Origin: DATAWK01 sp036267255
GTDB taxonomy: Bacteria > Acidobacteriota > Terriglobia > Terriglobales > Acidobacteriaceae
DNA: 64,000 nucleotides
Direction of reading: 5' to 3'
Assembly: GCA_036267255.1 (NCBI GenBank)
Contig: DATAWK010000032.1
Span: 1-64,000, forward strand
Numbering within the stretch: the first letter of the stretch is position 1; the number at the start of each line of letters is the position of its first letter. The notes beneath the pieces are model-generated. The model searched no databases. It saw nothing but the letters and a program-made list of their open reading frames with translations, and had not been told where the DNA came from. Positions 34,185-43,427 of this stretch are shown one piece after another. Position numbers and translations under genes: made by a program.

Positions 34185-35117
34185 TTACCGGGCAGCCGGT
34201 ACAGGTTCCTGCCATACCCGCACGTAATCGACTAGCATCTGCGCTGGGAAAGTTGTCGCCCGATTCGGTGATCCCGGCCAGTCGCCGCCGATAGCAAGGT
34301 TCAAAATGATGAAAAATTTTCCTCCATCAAAGGGCCAGACCGCGCCCTTGGGCAGGCTCGCGGGAGTAAAAGTTGCATAGATGTTAGCCGGGTCGTCCAC
34401 ATAATATTGAACCTTCCCGGGAGACCAGATCATGCCGAATGTATGGAAAGCATTCGCAAACACCGCATTGCCCGGCAGCGTGGCTGTCAGGCCGATCTTG
34501 GTGCCGGTAAATCCCATGCCATGGATGGACCCATGAATGGTCGCTGGTTCTTTGCCAACGTTCTCCATAATGTCGAACTCGCCGCACGCGGGCCATCCGA
34601 CCTTGGAAATAGAATCGCCCAGCATCCAGAACGCAGGCCACATTCCCTGCCCTGCAGGAATTTTAATGCGCGCTTCAAAACGCCCGTATTGAAAGCTGGC
34701 AATCCCCTGGGTTTTCAATCGTGCAGAGGTGTAGCGGCCCTGCGCATCCCTGCGACCCACGATGTGCAAGGTGCCATCGGAACCAATATAGGCATTGGGA
34801 GACGTTGCGCTGCACGGCGCTGTATTGGACCCGTAAGCACAATAGATTTCCAGTTCCTGATTCGGAGCGCTTCCCGTTTCATATGTCCACTTGGTTGCAT
34901 CGGGAGCGGGAGATGCCTGTTGACGGTTGAACTCGTCGGACCAGACAAGTTTTTCCCTGTTCCCACTCTTTGACCGCTGCGCCCGCGCGGCATTGCAGGT
35001 CATCAGGACAGCAATACCAAAAACACACACAGCACCCAAGAGCACACCGTGCGAGGCATACGCTGTCTGCCGCATTTTAAAAGTGCGCAAGATTGAATTG
35101 CCGGCACGATTATTCAC
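34185..35117 (-). CDS. exported GH16 endo-beta-glucanase (laminarinase-like)
   Basis: 310 residues; an ATG at 35075 is an alternative start. Signal peptide ending near ARAQ. Catalytic motif E180-F-D-I-M-E185, where Glu180 is nucleophile and Glu185 acid/base, the form with an extra Met that marks the laminarinase/beta-1,3-glucanase side of GH16. Other blocks: LVWSDEFN, TSARLKTQG, GMWPAFWML, HTFGMIWSPGKVQYYVD. It degrades beta-1,3(-1,4)-glucans in the periplasm or outside. It overlaps the small exported protein gene upstream by 8 bases, so the two are coupled. Confidence 0.9.
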   Translation of the reverse strand: MNNRAGNSILRTFKMRQTAYASHGVLLGAVCVFGIAVLMTCNAARAQRSKSGNREKLVWSDEFNRQQASPAPDATKWTYETGSAPNQELEIYCAYGSNTAPCSATSPNAYIGSDGTLHIVGRRDAQGRYTSARLKTQGIASFQYGRFEARIKIPAGQGMWPAFWMLGDSISKVGWPACGEFDIMENVGKEPATIHGSIHGMGFTGTKIGLTATLPGNAVFANAFHTFGMIWSPGKVQYYVDDPANIYATFTPASLPKGAVWPFDGGKFFIILNLAIGGDWPGSPNRATTFPAQMLVDYVRVWQEPVPAAR

Positions 35118-35646
35118 GGCGAAAACTCACTGCTTTTCGTCCTTCGTAGAAACGGAACTCTTTTGCCGCCGCACCGTTCACGATCTGGAACGGACGCGGA
35201 CGCTGCATCGCTGTGTCCTTGGTCCAGGGAACGCGCAGCAGGTCATGAGCGCCGAGATCCATGACGACAAAAGTATTCGGAGCGATAAAACCAAATCCGT
35301 AGGCTCCCGGTGGCAGCTTCTTTCCAGAGAAGTCCAGGGCAACCTCCGTGACCAGATATCCCTGATATTTTTGCTGCACTCCACTGGAATATCCGGAACT
35401 ATCAACCAGGCCAGCCAGTACGATCGCTCCGTCTGGAAAGCGCAGGCCGTACGTATTGCGCATTTGGAGCGAAGCACTCTGGCCGCGGAAAAATACCGTT
35501 TGCGGTGCGAGCTTTGCTGTGTCTGCAGGAAGCAGAATGGTTGTGGTGGTAGCCGCCGCACTCTTGGCCTGTGCATGCATTACTGGTGCAATTTCAGAAA
35601 GGCCAAGGAGGACGCCCACGAACAGAATTAAAAGAGATCGTTTCAT
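35110..35646 (-). CDS. small exported protein of unknown function
   Basis: 178 residues from ATG 35646. Signal peptide at 1-26 (MHAQ). Beta-rich remainder with a YLVTEVALDFSGKKLPPGAYGFGF segment and an RPFQIVNG ending, a pattern seen in small secreted acidobacterial proteins with no assigned function; I do not recognise a family. Its stop overlaps the start of the GH16 gene by 8 bases. Confidence 0.7.
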   Translation of the reverse strand: MKRSLLILFVGVLLGLSEIAPVMHAQAKSAAATTTTILLPADTAKLAPQTVFFRGQSASLQMRNTYGLRFPDGAIVLAGLVDSSGYSSGVQQKYQGYLVTEVALDFSGKKLPPGAYGFGFIAPNTFVVMDLGAHDLLRVPWTKDTAMQRPRPFQIVNGAAAKEFRFYEGRKAVSFRRE

Positions 35647-35768
35647 CGCGACTTCTACTGTAAACCCGGAGATGCGATCTCTGCATAGCAAATGTTCCAT
35701 CTCGGGGCCCGACAACAAACGCACTGGGGTTGGCTTGTAGAAAACCTGGAGTACTTCTCAAAATAAAA

Positions 35769-35793
35769 CAGCAGCCGGTTGAACCGGCTGCTG
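35769..35793 (-). terminator. intrinsic terminator of the second TonB receptor gene
   Basis: CAGCAGCCGGTT, one-base centre, exact complement; on the minus strand it is followed by TTTTATTTT. It lies 35 bases after the receptor stop. Confidence 0.85.
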
Positions 35794-35827
35794 CGTGAAG
35801 AAGAGTTTCGGTTTTAGCTATTCACTC

Positions 35828-38800
35828 TTAGAACGCGTACTTGAGTGAAAGCTGAATGCTACGGTTACTGCTGACAGCACCGGTGATCTGACCGAAGGTA
35901 GAATCCGTCACGCCGCTGTCAGGTGTACTGTAGCTGGCGATGTTGAAAAGGTTGAAGCCGTCAGCCCGGAAATCGATGTGCTGCTCATGCCAAATCCCGA
36001 AGGTCTTGGCAAGGGCCATGTCGATGTTCTGGAAGCTGGGGCCCCGAAGCGAACTCGGGCGAACATCACCAAAGGCATTGTCCGGCTGCTGGCTGTAGAC
36101 GCAGGTCCCATTGTTTTGGTTCGGACCGCAGGAAGTACCCTGCACTTCCGTACCGAAATACGCATTAATGGATTTGTGAACGACGTGGAGCGGAAGATTC
36201 TGGTTCGGCCTTGCCGCACCCGTATATGCGTTCACACTACTCGAGTAGTTCGCCGGTGAACTGACAGTAACAGGGAATCCCGAATAATACAGGCTGGCTC
36301 CGCTTAGCTTCCAACCGCCAAGGAGGGAGTTCACAGCATAGTTCCAGTTAGCGCCAAACCTTCTCCCTTGACCAAGAGGCAGGTCATATTCGCCAGCCAC
36401 TGTTATGTTCTGACGAGTGTCAAAACCCGCTGGTGCCCATTCGTCTGCCCAGTCATAAATATTCTGCTGATAGTACTGGTTACTATTGGCATTGGTTGTG
36501 CCATAGAAGCCAATATCATCCGTCAGCGCCTTGGAATACGTGTAGTTGGCAGTCAATTCCAGACCGGCCGTAAGGTGCTGTCTGAATGTGGCCTGCAATC
36601 CCTGATAGTTGCTCGCGCCTTCTGTATTGGTGATTTTCAGGACTCCGTTCACTCCAACAACATTGACATAGGGTTGTGGAGCGGTTGCCGACGGTGCCTG
36701 GTTGCCCCAATAGGGAACAGTCAGATGGTGTCCGAGGATACCGACATAGCCTACCTGGAACGATGCCGATGGAGTGATCTCATATTCCGTCGTCAAACTG
36801 AATTCCTGCGTAGAGGATGGCATGAGGTTCTTTGGCCACGCATAGAACGTGGTTGTAGGAACCTGCGTGGTTGGGAACCCATTCGCCGCCTTATAGAACT
36901 TGCCAGGGTTATATGGCGTACCACCGGTACCGCCGGATGGATTGACGGCGATCTGTTCAAAGTCCTTGTGGAAGGGTGGATTCTGGGTTAGACGAAGGTT
37001 GGCGCCGGTACCCTCCAGGTAAGTGGAGATGCCGTAGCCGCCACGAATGACCGTGCGTGGTGTTGGTTGAAATGCAAAGCCAAGACGTGGCTCGAACTGG
37101 GCATAGTACGGGTTATAGAGTGCCCTGCTGTTGCCATCCACCCCGGCATACTCGATCTGCTTCGTATCCAGGTTTAGATTTGCCATCTTGTTGTTGACTT
37201 CAAAGATGGGCTGATCGAACTCCCAGCGCAGGCCAATGTTCACGGTGAGATTTGGATTCACCTTGAAATCGTCCTGGGCAAAGATGCCGTCGCGCCATTG
37301 GCGTTGTCCGGTCCTTCCAGTCACGGCGCCGATCGCCACGTCCTGAACGCGATCCGCCACGAAGTCCGCAAAGGGATAGGTAACGCTGCTGGTTGGGCTG
37401 GCGGTGAAAGAACCGGTGTAGTTGAATTGGCCTAATTCGCCATCGTTGCCCGGGTAAAAGCTATTTTGTTGGTACCGCAGAAATTCGGCGCCAAACTTGA
37501 AGAGATGGCGGCCATGCTGCCAGGTCAGGTTGTCCGTATATCCAAAGACGTTGTCGATGAATATTTCCGGCGTTGGGTTGGCACCGAAGCCAGAGGGGTA
37601 GGTATCTCCACTGGTACCGTTAAAGTTCTGTGAGCTGAAACCGGCGGTCTGTTGCGGATTGCTGGGGATACCAACGATCTGATTGCCGGTAAGCCCGAAG
37701 ATGCCGCTGGGGTCCGTGGTGACGCCGCTGTTAAAGCGGATGCGCCCGTAACTCGCGGTAAACAGGTTCACGATGGAAGGCGAGAAAGTGTGCGTCCAGT
37801 TGCTATCGAAAAAATGATCTGGATAGCTGCTCGCGCTTGGGAACTGAACGGGAAGTGGATCGGCAGTCTGCCCATCCTGTGCATATCCCTGCGAGTACCG
37901 GAACGCAAACACATCACTGGTGCGGAGGTGCCAATCGATCTTGACGTCGCCTTGATCGTTCGTGTTGAAATTGCCCGTAGGCCCAATGAAGTTGTTGTAG
38001 ATACCCAGGGCATCGCTGGTTGGGTTATTTGCCGCCGGGTACGCTTTTGGGTTGCTGGCAAGGTATTTAGCAACTGGGTTGAGCTCACTCGCTGGAATCT
38101 TGTTGTTTGGATATGGCGTCGGCTGGCCACCGGTCAGCACCGTTGTGTCATATAGCTGAACTGGTTTGGCACCCCCAAGCAACTTCGAAAAGTCGCCCTG
38201 GAGAAATGCCAGAGGCGCCTGGCTGGCCGTCGTCTCGCCGCCTGAGTGATAGCGAAGAGCTTCGTAGTCGACAAAAAAGAACAGCTTGTCTTTTAGGATG
38301 GGTCCACCCAAGGTACCGCCAAACTGTGTCTGTGTGTATGGATTCTTCGGTGTAGGAATGACATTGTTATCGTTGCCCCAGCTATTGGAGTCGAGGTTGT
38401 AATTTTTCAAATATGCAAAGGCGCTGCCGTGTAGATGGTTGCTGCCGCTCTTCATAACCAGCAGCACGGTGCCGCCGTTCACGTTGCCGAATTCCGCGTT
38501 GGCGTTCGAGGAGATGACGCGAACCTGCGCCAGAGAATCCGGGCTGGGCGCGTAGCCAATGGTATTGTTCAGGTTCTCGTTGATTTCCTGCCCATCCAAC
38601 AGGTAGTTGTTGGACTGTTGACGGTTGCCGTTCACCGAGACTTCATTGTCAGCACCGGTGGAACGCTCCGCAGAGTTCATTCCGCCGTAGGAGGAGAATC
38701 CGGGCGAAACAGCACCCGCCGTATAGACGGTCAACTGAGAAAAGTCTCGGCTGTTTAGCGGAATACTGTTAATTGTGTTCTCTGTGAACGTTTCGCCGAG

Positions 38801-39196
38801 GGTCGCGCTTTCGGTATTCAGAATCGGCTGCAACTCCTCCGTCACCTGAACCGTCGTAGAAGCTGCGCCAATGGCCAACGCCAAATCCACTTTTGCTGTC
38901 TGGTCGATTTCGAGAGAGAAGGGACCATAATTGGCAGTCTTGAAACCGTTGGCTGTCACCGTTACGGTATATTGGCCAATCTGCAAAAACCGGATCGAAT
39001 AGCCACCGGTTGCGTTGGTCGTATCTGAAGTTTTTATATTCGTGGCGAGGTTAGTCGCTGTAACTACCGCTCCTAGCACAATCGCGCCGGATGGATCGGT
39101 AATGGTGCCGCGGATGGCGCCTGTGGTCGTCTGTCCTAGGCCTGGGATACAAGCGACGAGCGATAGGCATAATACCCATAGAGAAATGCGTTTCAT
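35828..39196 (-). CDS. TonB-dependent receptor, Oar-like, with carboxypeptidase-regulatory domain
   Basis: 1,122 residues. Signal peptide at 1-21, CarboxypepD_reg domain (about 24-105; GAIRGTITDPSGAIV), plug (about 120-240; SIPLNSRDFSQL), barrel ending in LKYAF. It shares architecture with the receptor at 693-4139 but differs widely in sequence, so it is a paralogue rather than a recent copy. It is divergent from the AgaS/GlmS-like SIS gene across a region with several palindromes, suggesting uptake of an amino-sugar-containing compound. The ligand is not defined. Confidence 0.9.
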   Translation of the reverse strand: MKRISLWVLCLSLVACIPGLGQTTTGAIRGTITDPSGAIVLGAVVTATNLATNIKTSDTTNATGGYSIRFLQIGQYTVTVTANGFKTANYGPFSLEIDQTAKVDLALAIGAASTTVQVTEELQPILNTESATLGETFTENTINSIPLNSRDFSQLTVYTAGAVSPGFSSYGGMNSAERSTGADNEVSVNGNRQQSNNYLLDGQEINENLNNTIGYAPSPDSLAQVRVISSNANAEFGNVNGGTVLLVMKSGSNHLHGSAFAYLKNYNLDSNSWGNDNNVIPTPKNPYTQTQFGGTLGGPILKDKLFFFVDYEALRYHSGGETTASQAPLAFLQGDFSKLLGGAKPVQLYDTTVLTGGQPTPYPNNKIPASELNPVAKYLASNPKAYPAANNPTSDALGIYNNFIGPTGNFNTNDQGDVKIDWHLRTSDVFAFRYSQGYAQDGQTADPLPVQFPSASSYPDHFFDSNWTHTFSPSIVNLFTASYGRIRFNSGVTTDPSGIFGLTGNQIVGIPSNPQQTAGFSSQNFNGTSGDTYPSGFGANPTPEIFIDNVFGYTDNLTWQHGRHLFKFGAEFLRYQQNSFYPGNDGELGQFNYTGSFTASPTSSVTYPFADFVADRVQDVAIGAVTGRTGQRQWRDGIFAQDDFKVNPNLTVNIGLRWEFDQPIFEVNNKMANLNLDTKQIEYAGVDGNSRALYNPYYAQFEPRLGFAFQPTPRTVIRGGYGISTYLEGTGANLRLTQNPPFHKDFEQIAVNPSGGTGGTPYNPGKFYKAANGFPTTQVPTTTFYAWPKNLMPSSTQEFSLTTEYEITPSASFQVGYVGILGHHLTVPYWGNQAPSATAPQPYVNVVGVNGVLKITNTEGASNYQGLQATFRQHLTAGLELTANYTYSKALTDDIGFYGTTNANSNQYYQQNIYDWADEWAPAGFDTRQNITVAGEYDLPLGQGRRFGANWNYAVNSLLGGWKLSGASLYYSGFPVTVSSPANYSSSVNAYTGAARPNQNLPLHVVHKSINAYFGTEVQGTSCGPNQNNGTCVYSQQPDNAFGDVRPSSLRGPSFQNIDMALAKTFGIWHEQHIDFRADGFNLFNIASYSTPDSGVTDSTFGQITGAVSSNRSIQLSLKYAF

Positions 39197-39529
39197 CTGT
39201 CCTCCGACAAATTACATACGGTGTAGCTGCATATTTCAATTCCAGGTTCCGCGACTCTCGTGAATTACCGGTCGTATGATCCTGACGTTTAGAAATTCTT
39301 ATGAAGCAGTACAGATACCATACTGTATATACAAGTCATAAAAATGCAACATCGAATTTATGTCCGCATGTGGAAAAATGTTGATTTCCTCGTAAAAATA
39401 TTTACAACTCGTTGTATTTAAAGGGATAACCAGAAAAATTGCATCTCATGAAATAATTGTATAGACAGGCTATCAGGATAGCTATCCTGGCCTTCAATCA
39501 CGTTTCTTTCAGTTTGAGGAGGTTCGCGC
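39197..39529. promoter_or_regulatory. divergent promoter region with several palindromes
   Basis: 333 bases. Sites: TGTATATACA (39324-39333), TACAAC-TC-GTTGTA (39403-39416), a near copy of the first, TGTATAGACA (39458-39467), and the 16-bp perfect palindrome at 39474-39489. The TGTATATACA core is the type bound by some GntR/HutC repressors such as TreR. No regulator gene is adjacent; the only GntR gene in the window is at 12 kb. Confidence 0.45.
39474..39489. promoter_or_regulatory. perfect 16-bp palindrome before the SIS gene
   Basis: CAGGATAGCTATCCTG, 27 bases upstream of the GAGGAGG ribosome site and just after the TGTATAGACA site. Probable operator for the SIS-domain gene. Confidence 0.5.
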
Positions 39530-40660
39530 GTGCCCAACGCAAACAGTCGTTCTTTTCCCCATGCCATGCTCCGCGAGATTTACGAGCAACCGGAGGCCAT
39601 CGCTGCAACCATCCACGCCTACACGCAAGATGGAAAATTTGATGCGGCGCCGTGGCTTGGGGTTCATCGTGTCCTGCAAGGCCACGAGCGGATCGTAGTT
39701 GCCGCCAGCGGTTCCAGCCGTCACGCGGGCCTCGCCGGAGAAATTCTTATCGAAGATTTCTCTGGCATCGCCGTCGACGTAGAATATGCCAGCGAGTATT
39801 GCTATCGCTCCACCCATACGCTGCACAATCCAGCCGTCATTGTCATCTCTCAATCCGGTGAGACCGCCGATACATTGGGAGCGCTGCGGGAGGCCTCTTC
39901 CCGCGGCCTGGATACGATTTCCATCGCCAACGTGCCCGGATCGACGATGACCCGCGAAGCCAGCACCGCATTGATCACGCGCGCGGGCACGGAAGCAGCG
40001 ATTCCCGCCACGAAGAGCTTCACCACGCAGCTCACCATGCTGTATCTGCTGGCCATTTATGCCGGCAGAATGACCGGCAGGATGACCGTCACTGTTGCGG
40101 AGGAGCACGTCGAACAGGCCTGCGCCATCCCCACGCTCCTGACAGAGTGGATTCCCGTGTGGGAGGAGCAGTTGCGCACGATCGTCTCTTCGTACGCCAC
40201 TGCGGAAGCCTTTTTATTTCTCGGCCGCGGCATTCATTTTGCTATTGCCCGGGAAGGCGCTCTCAAATTGAAAGAAGTCTCGTACGTCCATGCGGAGGGT
40301 TATCCCACTGGAGAGCTCAAGCACGGACCCAATGCGCTGGTTAGCCACGGAACTCCCCTGGTCGTTCTGGCCACGTGCGACCGGAACGATCCGGACTCTG
40401 TTCTTCGCTACTCCAGAACGCTGCAGCTTCTTCACGACATCAATAAACAGGGTGGCAATGTTCTGGCCGTGGCGACAGAGGGAGACCGGGAGATCGGGAA
40501 GGTATCCAGCCACTGCGTATTCGTTCCGCCGGTCAGCGAGTATCTGCTGCCTGTCTGCGAAGTCATACCGCTGCAACTGTTCTCCTACATGATTGCAACC
40601 GCGCGTGGATACGACGTGGATCGCCCGCGTAATTTGACCAAGGCCGTCACAGTCGAATAG
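39530..40660 (+). CDS. double-SIS-domain protein (AgaS/GlmS isomerase-like)
   Basis: 376 residues from GTG 39530, preceded by GAGGAGG at 39516-39522. Two SIS domains. The first has the phosphosugar loop ASGSSRH (59-65) and VISQSGETADT (104-114), the second FLGRGIHFAIAREGALKLKEVSYVHAEG and a GELKHGP block. This is the isomerase half of GlmS without the glutaminase domain, as in AgaS or glucosamine-6-phosphate deaminase-like enzymes. It would interconvert or deaminate amino-sugar phosphates in the cytoplasm. NanE, convergent at 40727, supports a role in GlcNAc/ManNAc metabolism. Confidence 0.85.
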   Translation: MPNANSRSFPHAMLREIYEQPEAIAATIHAYTQDGKFDAAPWLGVHRVLQGHERIVVAASGSSRHAGLAGEILIEDFSGIAVDVEYASEYCYRSTHTLHNPAVIVISQSGETADTLGALREASSRGLDTISIANVPGSTMTREASTALITRAGTEAAIPATKSFTTQLTMLYLLAIYAGRMTGRMTVTVAEEHVEQACAIPTLLTEWIPVWEEQLRTIVSSYATAEAFLFLGRGIHFAIAREGALKLKEVSYVHAEGYPTGELKHGPNALVSHGTPLVVLATCDRNDPDSVLRYSRTLQLLHDINKQGGNVLAVATEGDREIGKVSSHCVFVPPVSEYLLPVCEVIPLQLFSYMIATARGYDVDRPRNLTKAVTVE

Positions 40661-40726
40661 TGCTGCGGTTTCGATTTGAAGCCCCCGCACTGCCAGTACC
40701 CAGGCGTAACTGAGGCCATTCTCGCT

Positions 40727-41422
40727 TTATGCCTGCATGGCCTCGACAAAACTTCTGGCAATATTTTCCGGGCGCGTGATAGCAGAGCCGACAACCACGG
40801 CATACGCGCCGATATCCAGCACACGCCGAGCTTGTTCCGGGCGCGCAATGTGGCCCTCTGCAATGACCGGGATCTTTAGCTGCTGCGCCATATTTGCAAT
40901 CAACTGATATTGCACGCCGCGCACTCGAGCCGTCTCCGGCGTATATCCGGATAATGTCGTAGCCACCGCATCGACACCTGCTTCTTCTGCGGCAATTCCC
41001 TCTTCCAGCGTAGCGATGTCCGCCAGCACTGGCAAATGCAATTCCCTATGAATGCGCTGCACGATCAGCTGCCACGGTTCTGCCGTATGGGTACGCCCGC
41101 TTGTGCAATCGAGGGCAATCACATGGGCGCCAGCGGCGGCAATGCGGCAGGCAGCGGCAAAGTTCGGCGTAATCTCGACCCCGCGTTCACCATAGTGTTT
41201 CTCGATCCCAATGATGGGAACTTCCAACTCCCGGCGAAATGCAGCGATGTGCTCCGCGCCATTGGCGCGCAAGCCGCGGGCTCCTCCGCGCACGGTCGAG
41301 ATGGCCATCCGTCGGAGCGATTCCGTATGGTCCATCGGGTCGCCCGGAGCCGCCTGACAGGATGCGATCAGATGACCCCGCAAAATTTCAGGGAAAGGTC
41401 CGTGCGATGCGCGTTCTTTCAT
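40727..41422 (-). CDS. nanE: N-acylmannosamine-6-phosphate 2-epimerase
   Basis: 231 residues, (beta/alpha)8 barrel. The catalytic Lys corresponds to K75 in IGIEKHY and Glu to E189 in VIAEGHI; TLSGYT and VVVGSAITRP are the phosphate-binding signatures. It converts ManNAc-6-P to GlcNAc-6-P, the step that links sialic acid and ManNAc to GlcNAc breakdown. The convergent SIS protein could deal with the next step. The other sialic-acid genes (nanA, nanK) are not in this window, though the ROK kinase at 16 kb could serve as the ManNAc kinase. Confidence 0.9.
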   Translation of the reverse strand: MKERASHGPFPEILRGHLIASCQAAPGDPMDHTESLRRMAISTVRGGARGLRANGAEHIAAFRRELEVPIIGIEKHYGERGVEITPNFAAACRIAAAGAHVIALDCTSGRTHTAEPWQLIVQRIHRELHLPVLADIATLEEGIAAEEAGVDAVATTLSGYTPETARVRGVQYQLIANMAQQLKIPVIAEGHIARPEQARRVLDIGAYAVVVGSAITRPENIARSFVEAMQA

Positions 41423-41490
41423 AACTGCAACAGCAACTCCTCCGCACTGTCATCTTACCGGTCCAATATGTCTCGCCTGTCTCGAAATCT

Positions 41491-43209
41491 TCATGGTTGC
41501 GAAACGGGAGACTGCTCCGGGATAGCCGCTCCATCCGCGCGAGGATCGGTGGCGCCGAAGTTAACGTCCAGACGGCTATCGTGCATCACCGCATTGCCTC
41601 GCCCCATAACCTGGGAGTATCGCGGCGTAATGTTTAACAGATGACCCTTCGCAGAGAGTCCTACAAATACGCTCATCGGATAGCCGTCTTCGATAGGAAC
41701 ATCGCAGCCGGAAAAGCTGCGTTTACTGAATCGAGGCGCATCCAGCGCTTCCTGGATATTCATGCCGAAATCTACAACGTTCGCGACGAACTGCGCGTGT
41801 GCCTGTGCCTGATTGAACCCTCCCATGATGCCGAAGGCAATCGTCACATCGCCTTTCTGCATGAAGGCAGGAATGATGGTATGCAAGGGGCGTTTCCGCG
41901 GAGCCAGAGAGTCGGGCTGTCCGGGTTGCAACGTAAAACCTTCGCCGCGGTTCTGCAAAACAAAGCCCGTCTTTGGCGCAACCAGACTGCTCCCAAAAGC
42001 ACCGGCATTGCTCTGAATCAGCGAAACCTCGTTGCCGTAGCGATCCACCACCGCAAGATACGTCGTATCGCTGGACAGTAGCGCCAGTTGTTTCGTCAGG
42101 ACTGAGGGCAGCACTTTGCATTGTGCGCGATCCTGAATCAGCTTGGCACGCTGCTCCGCAAGGCTCTTCGATATCAGCTGCGCAGTCGGAATGGAGTTTG
42201 TCCGTGGATCTCCGACATAGTGCAGCATGTCGGCGTAGGCCAATTGCTTCGCTTCTATCTCCACATGCAGCGTCTGCGCGCTATCGTGCCCCCACTGCTT
42301 CAGAGGAAACTGCTCCATGATATTCAGCATGGAAAGTGCTGCGATGCCCTGGGTATTCGGCGGCGTCTCCCAGATGGTCCAGCCGTGATATGTCGTCGAT
42401 ACCGGATCGACCCATTCCGGTTGAAAATCGGCCAGGTCCGCGGCATCCATCAATCCACCGCGTTCCGCCGAGAGTTTCAGAATGGCATCTGCGATGGGAC
42501 CGCGATAGAAACCATCGCGCCCTTTTTGCCCGACCAGCCGCAGGGAAGCAGCGAGGTCGGGGTTGCGAAAAATCTGTCCCACTGCAGGGGCCTTGCCATC
42601 CGGTAAGAAGACCGGCGCAAACGTAGGCTCCTTGGCAAACGGCGTGCCATAGGTGCTCCAGTTTTCTGCGTCGGTTTCAGGAATCGGCACTCCATTCTGC
42701 GCAAAATCAATCGCCGGTTGCAAATCTTCCAGGAGCGGCAATTTTCCGAAGCGATCATGCAGCGCTGCCCAACCGGCCACAGCGCCTGGAACCGTAACGG
42801 AGTCGATGCTATCGAAAGGAATTTCACCCGAGATTCCCTTCGCTTTCAGCGCCGCGATGCTCATCTTCTCCGGTGCCCATCCGCTGGCATTCAGGGCATA
42901 GAGCTTCTTGGTTTTCGCATCGTAGACAATCGCAAACAGATCCCCACCCATGCCATTCATCATGGGCTCGATCACACCGAGAGCGGCATTGGCGGCGATG
43001 GCTGCATCCACCGCGCTTCCGCCACGCGCCAGAACTGACGCTCCGGCCTGTGACGCCAGCGCCTGGCTTGTGGCGACGATGCCATACCGATTGACCGTCA
43101 TTGACCCCGCATGTTCTCGCGCCGGGTCCGCTGCAAAACACACAGCAGGCAGCAGGAACAGCGCCAGAACGGCAGAAAACCAACGACACTTTACACGCAA
43201 TCGCAGCAT
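41491..43209 (-). CDS. ggt: gamma-glutamyltransferase, exported
   Basis: 572 residues. Signal peptide at 1-26 (CFAAD). The autocatalytic Thr is Thr382 in SSDTTYLAVVD, where the usual following His is Tyr; other family blocks present are GGSAVDAAIA, MNGMGGD, and GYPMSVFVGL near the end. GGT cleaves or transfers the gamma-glutamyl group of glutathione and related peptides in the periplasm. The proenzyme is expected to split into about 355- and 191-residue subunits. No operon partner: the next gene upstream has its own terminator. Confidence 0.88.
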   Translation of the reverse strand: MLRLRVKCRWFSAVLALFLLPAVCFAADPAREHAGSMTVNRYGIVATSQALASQAGASVLARGGSAVDAAIAANAALGVIEPMMNGMGGDLFAIVYDAKTKKLYALNASGWAPEKMSIAALKAKGISGEIPFDSIDSVTVPGAVAGWAALHDRFGKLPLLEDLQPAIDFAQNGVPIPETDAENWSTYGTPFAKEPTFAPVFLPDGKAPAVGQIFRNPDLAASLRLVGQKGRDGFYRGPIADAILKLSAERGGLMDAADLADFQPEWVDPVSTTYHGWTIWETPPNTQGIAALSMLNIMEQFPLKQWGHDSAQTLHVEIEAKQLAYADMLHYVGDPRTNSIPTAQLISKSLAEQRAKLIQDRAQCKVLPSVLTKQLALLSSDTTYLAVVDRYGNEVSLIQSNAGAFGSSLVAPKTGFVLQNRGEGFTLQPGQPDSLAPRKRPLHTIIPAFMQKGDVTIAFGIMGGFNQAQAHAQFVANVVDFGMNIQEALDAPRFSKRSFSGCDVPIEDGYPMSVFVGLSAKGHLLNITPRYSQVMGRGNAVMHDSRLDVNFGATDPRADGAAIPEQSPVSQP

Positions 43210-43340
43210 AGAAAAATTGCCCCCACTTCAGATGTTTTGAAACCCGATGTTCCGGATGAAAGAACCACCTTACTACATGATTGTGGGAAAGGCCGCGACG
43301 CATACGCTTTGCCGGGAAGAACAAACGCGAACAGGCAAAA

Positions 43341-43380
43341 GCCGGATGCATTCTCCCCGTAAAAAGAGAGCACATCCGGC
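43341..43380 (-). terminator. intrinsic terminator of the proline-rich gene
   Basis: GCCGGATG (43341-43348) and its complement (43373-43380) with a 24-base loop; on the minus strand the stem is followed by TTTT. It lies 48 bases after the stop of the proline-rich gene and before ggt. Confidence 0.55.
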
Positions 43381-43427
43381 CTTATGAAAGCTGCACTGGA
43401 ATCCTGCGGCAATCCTACTCATTTACG

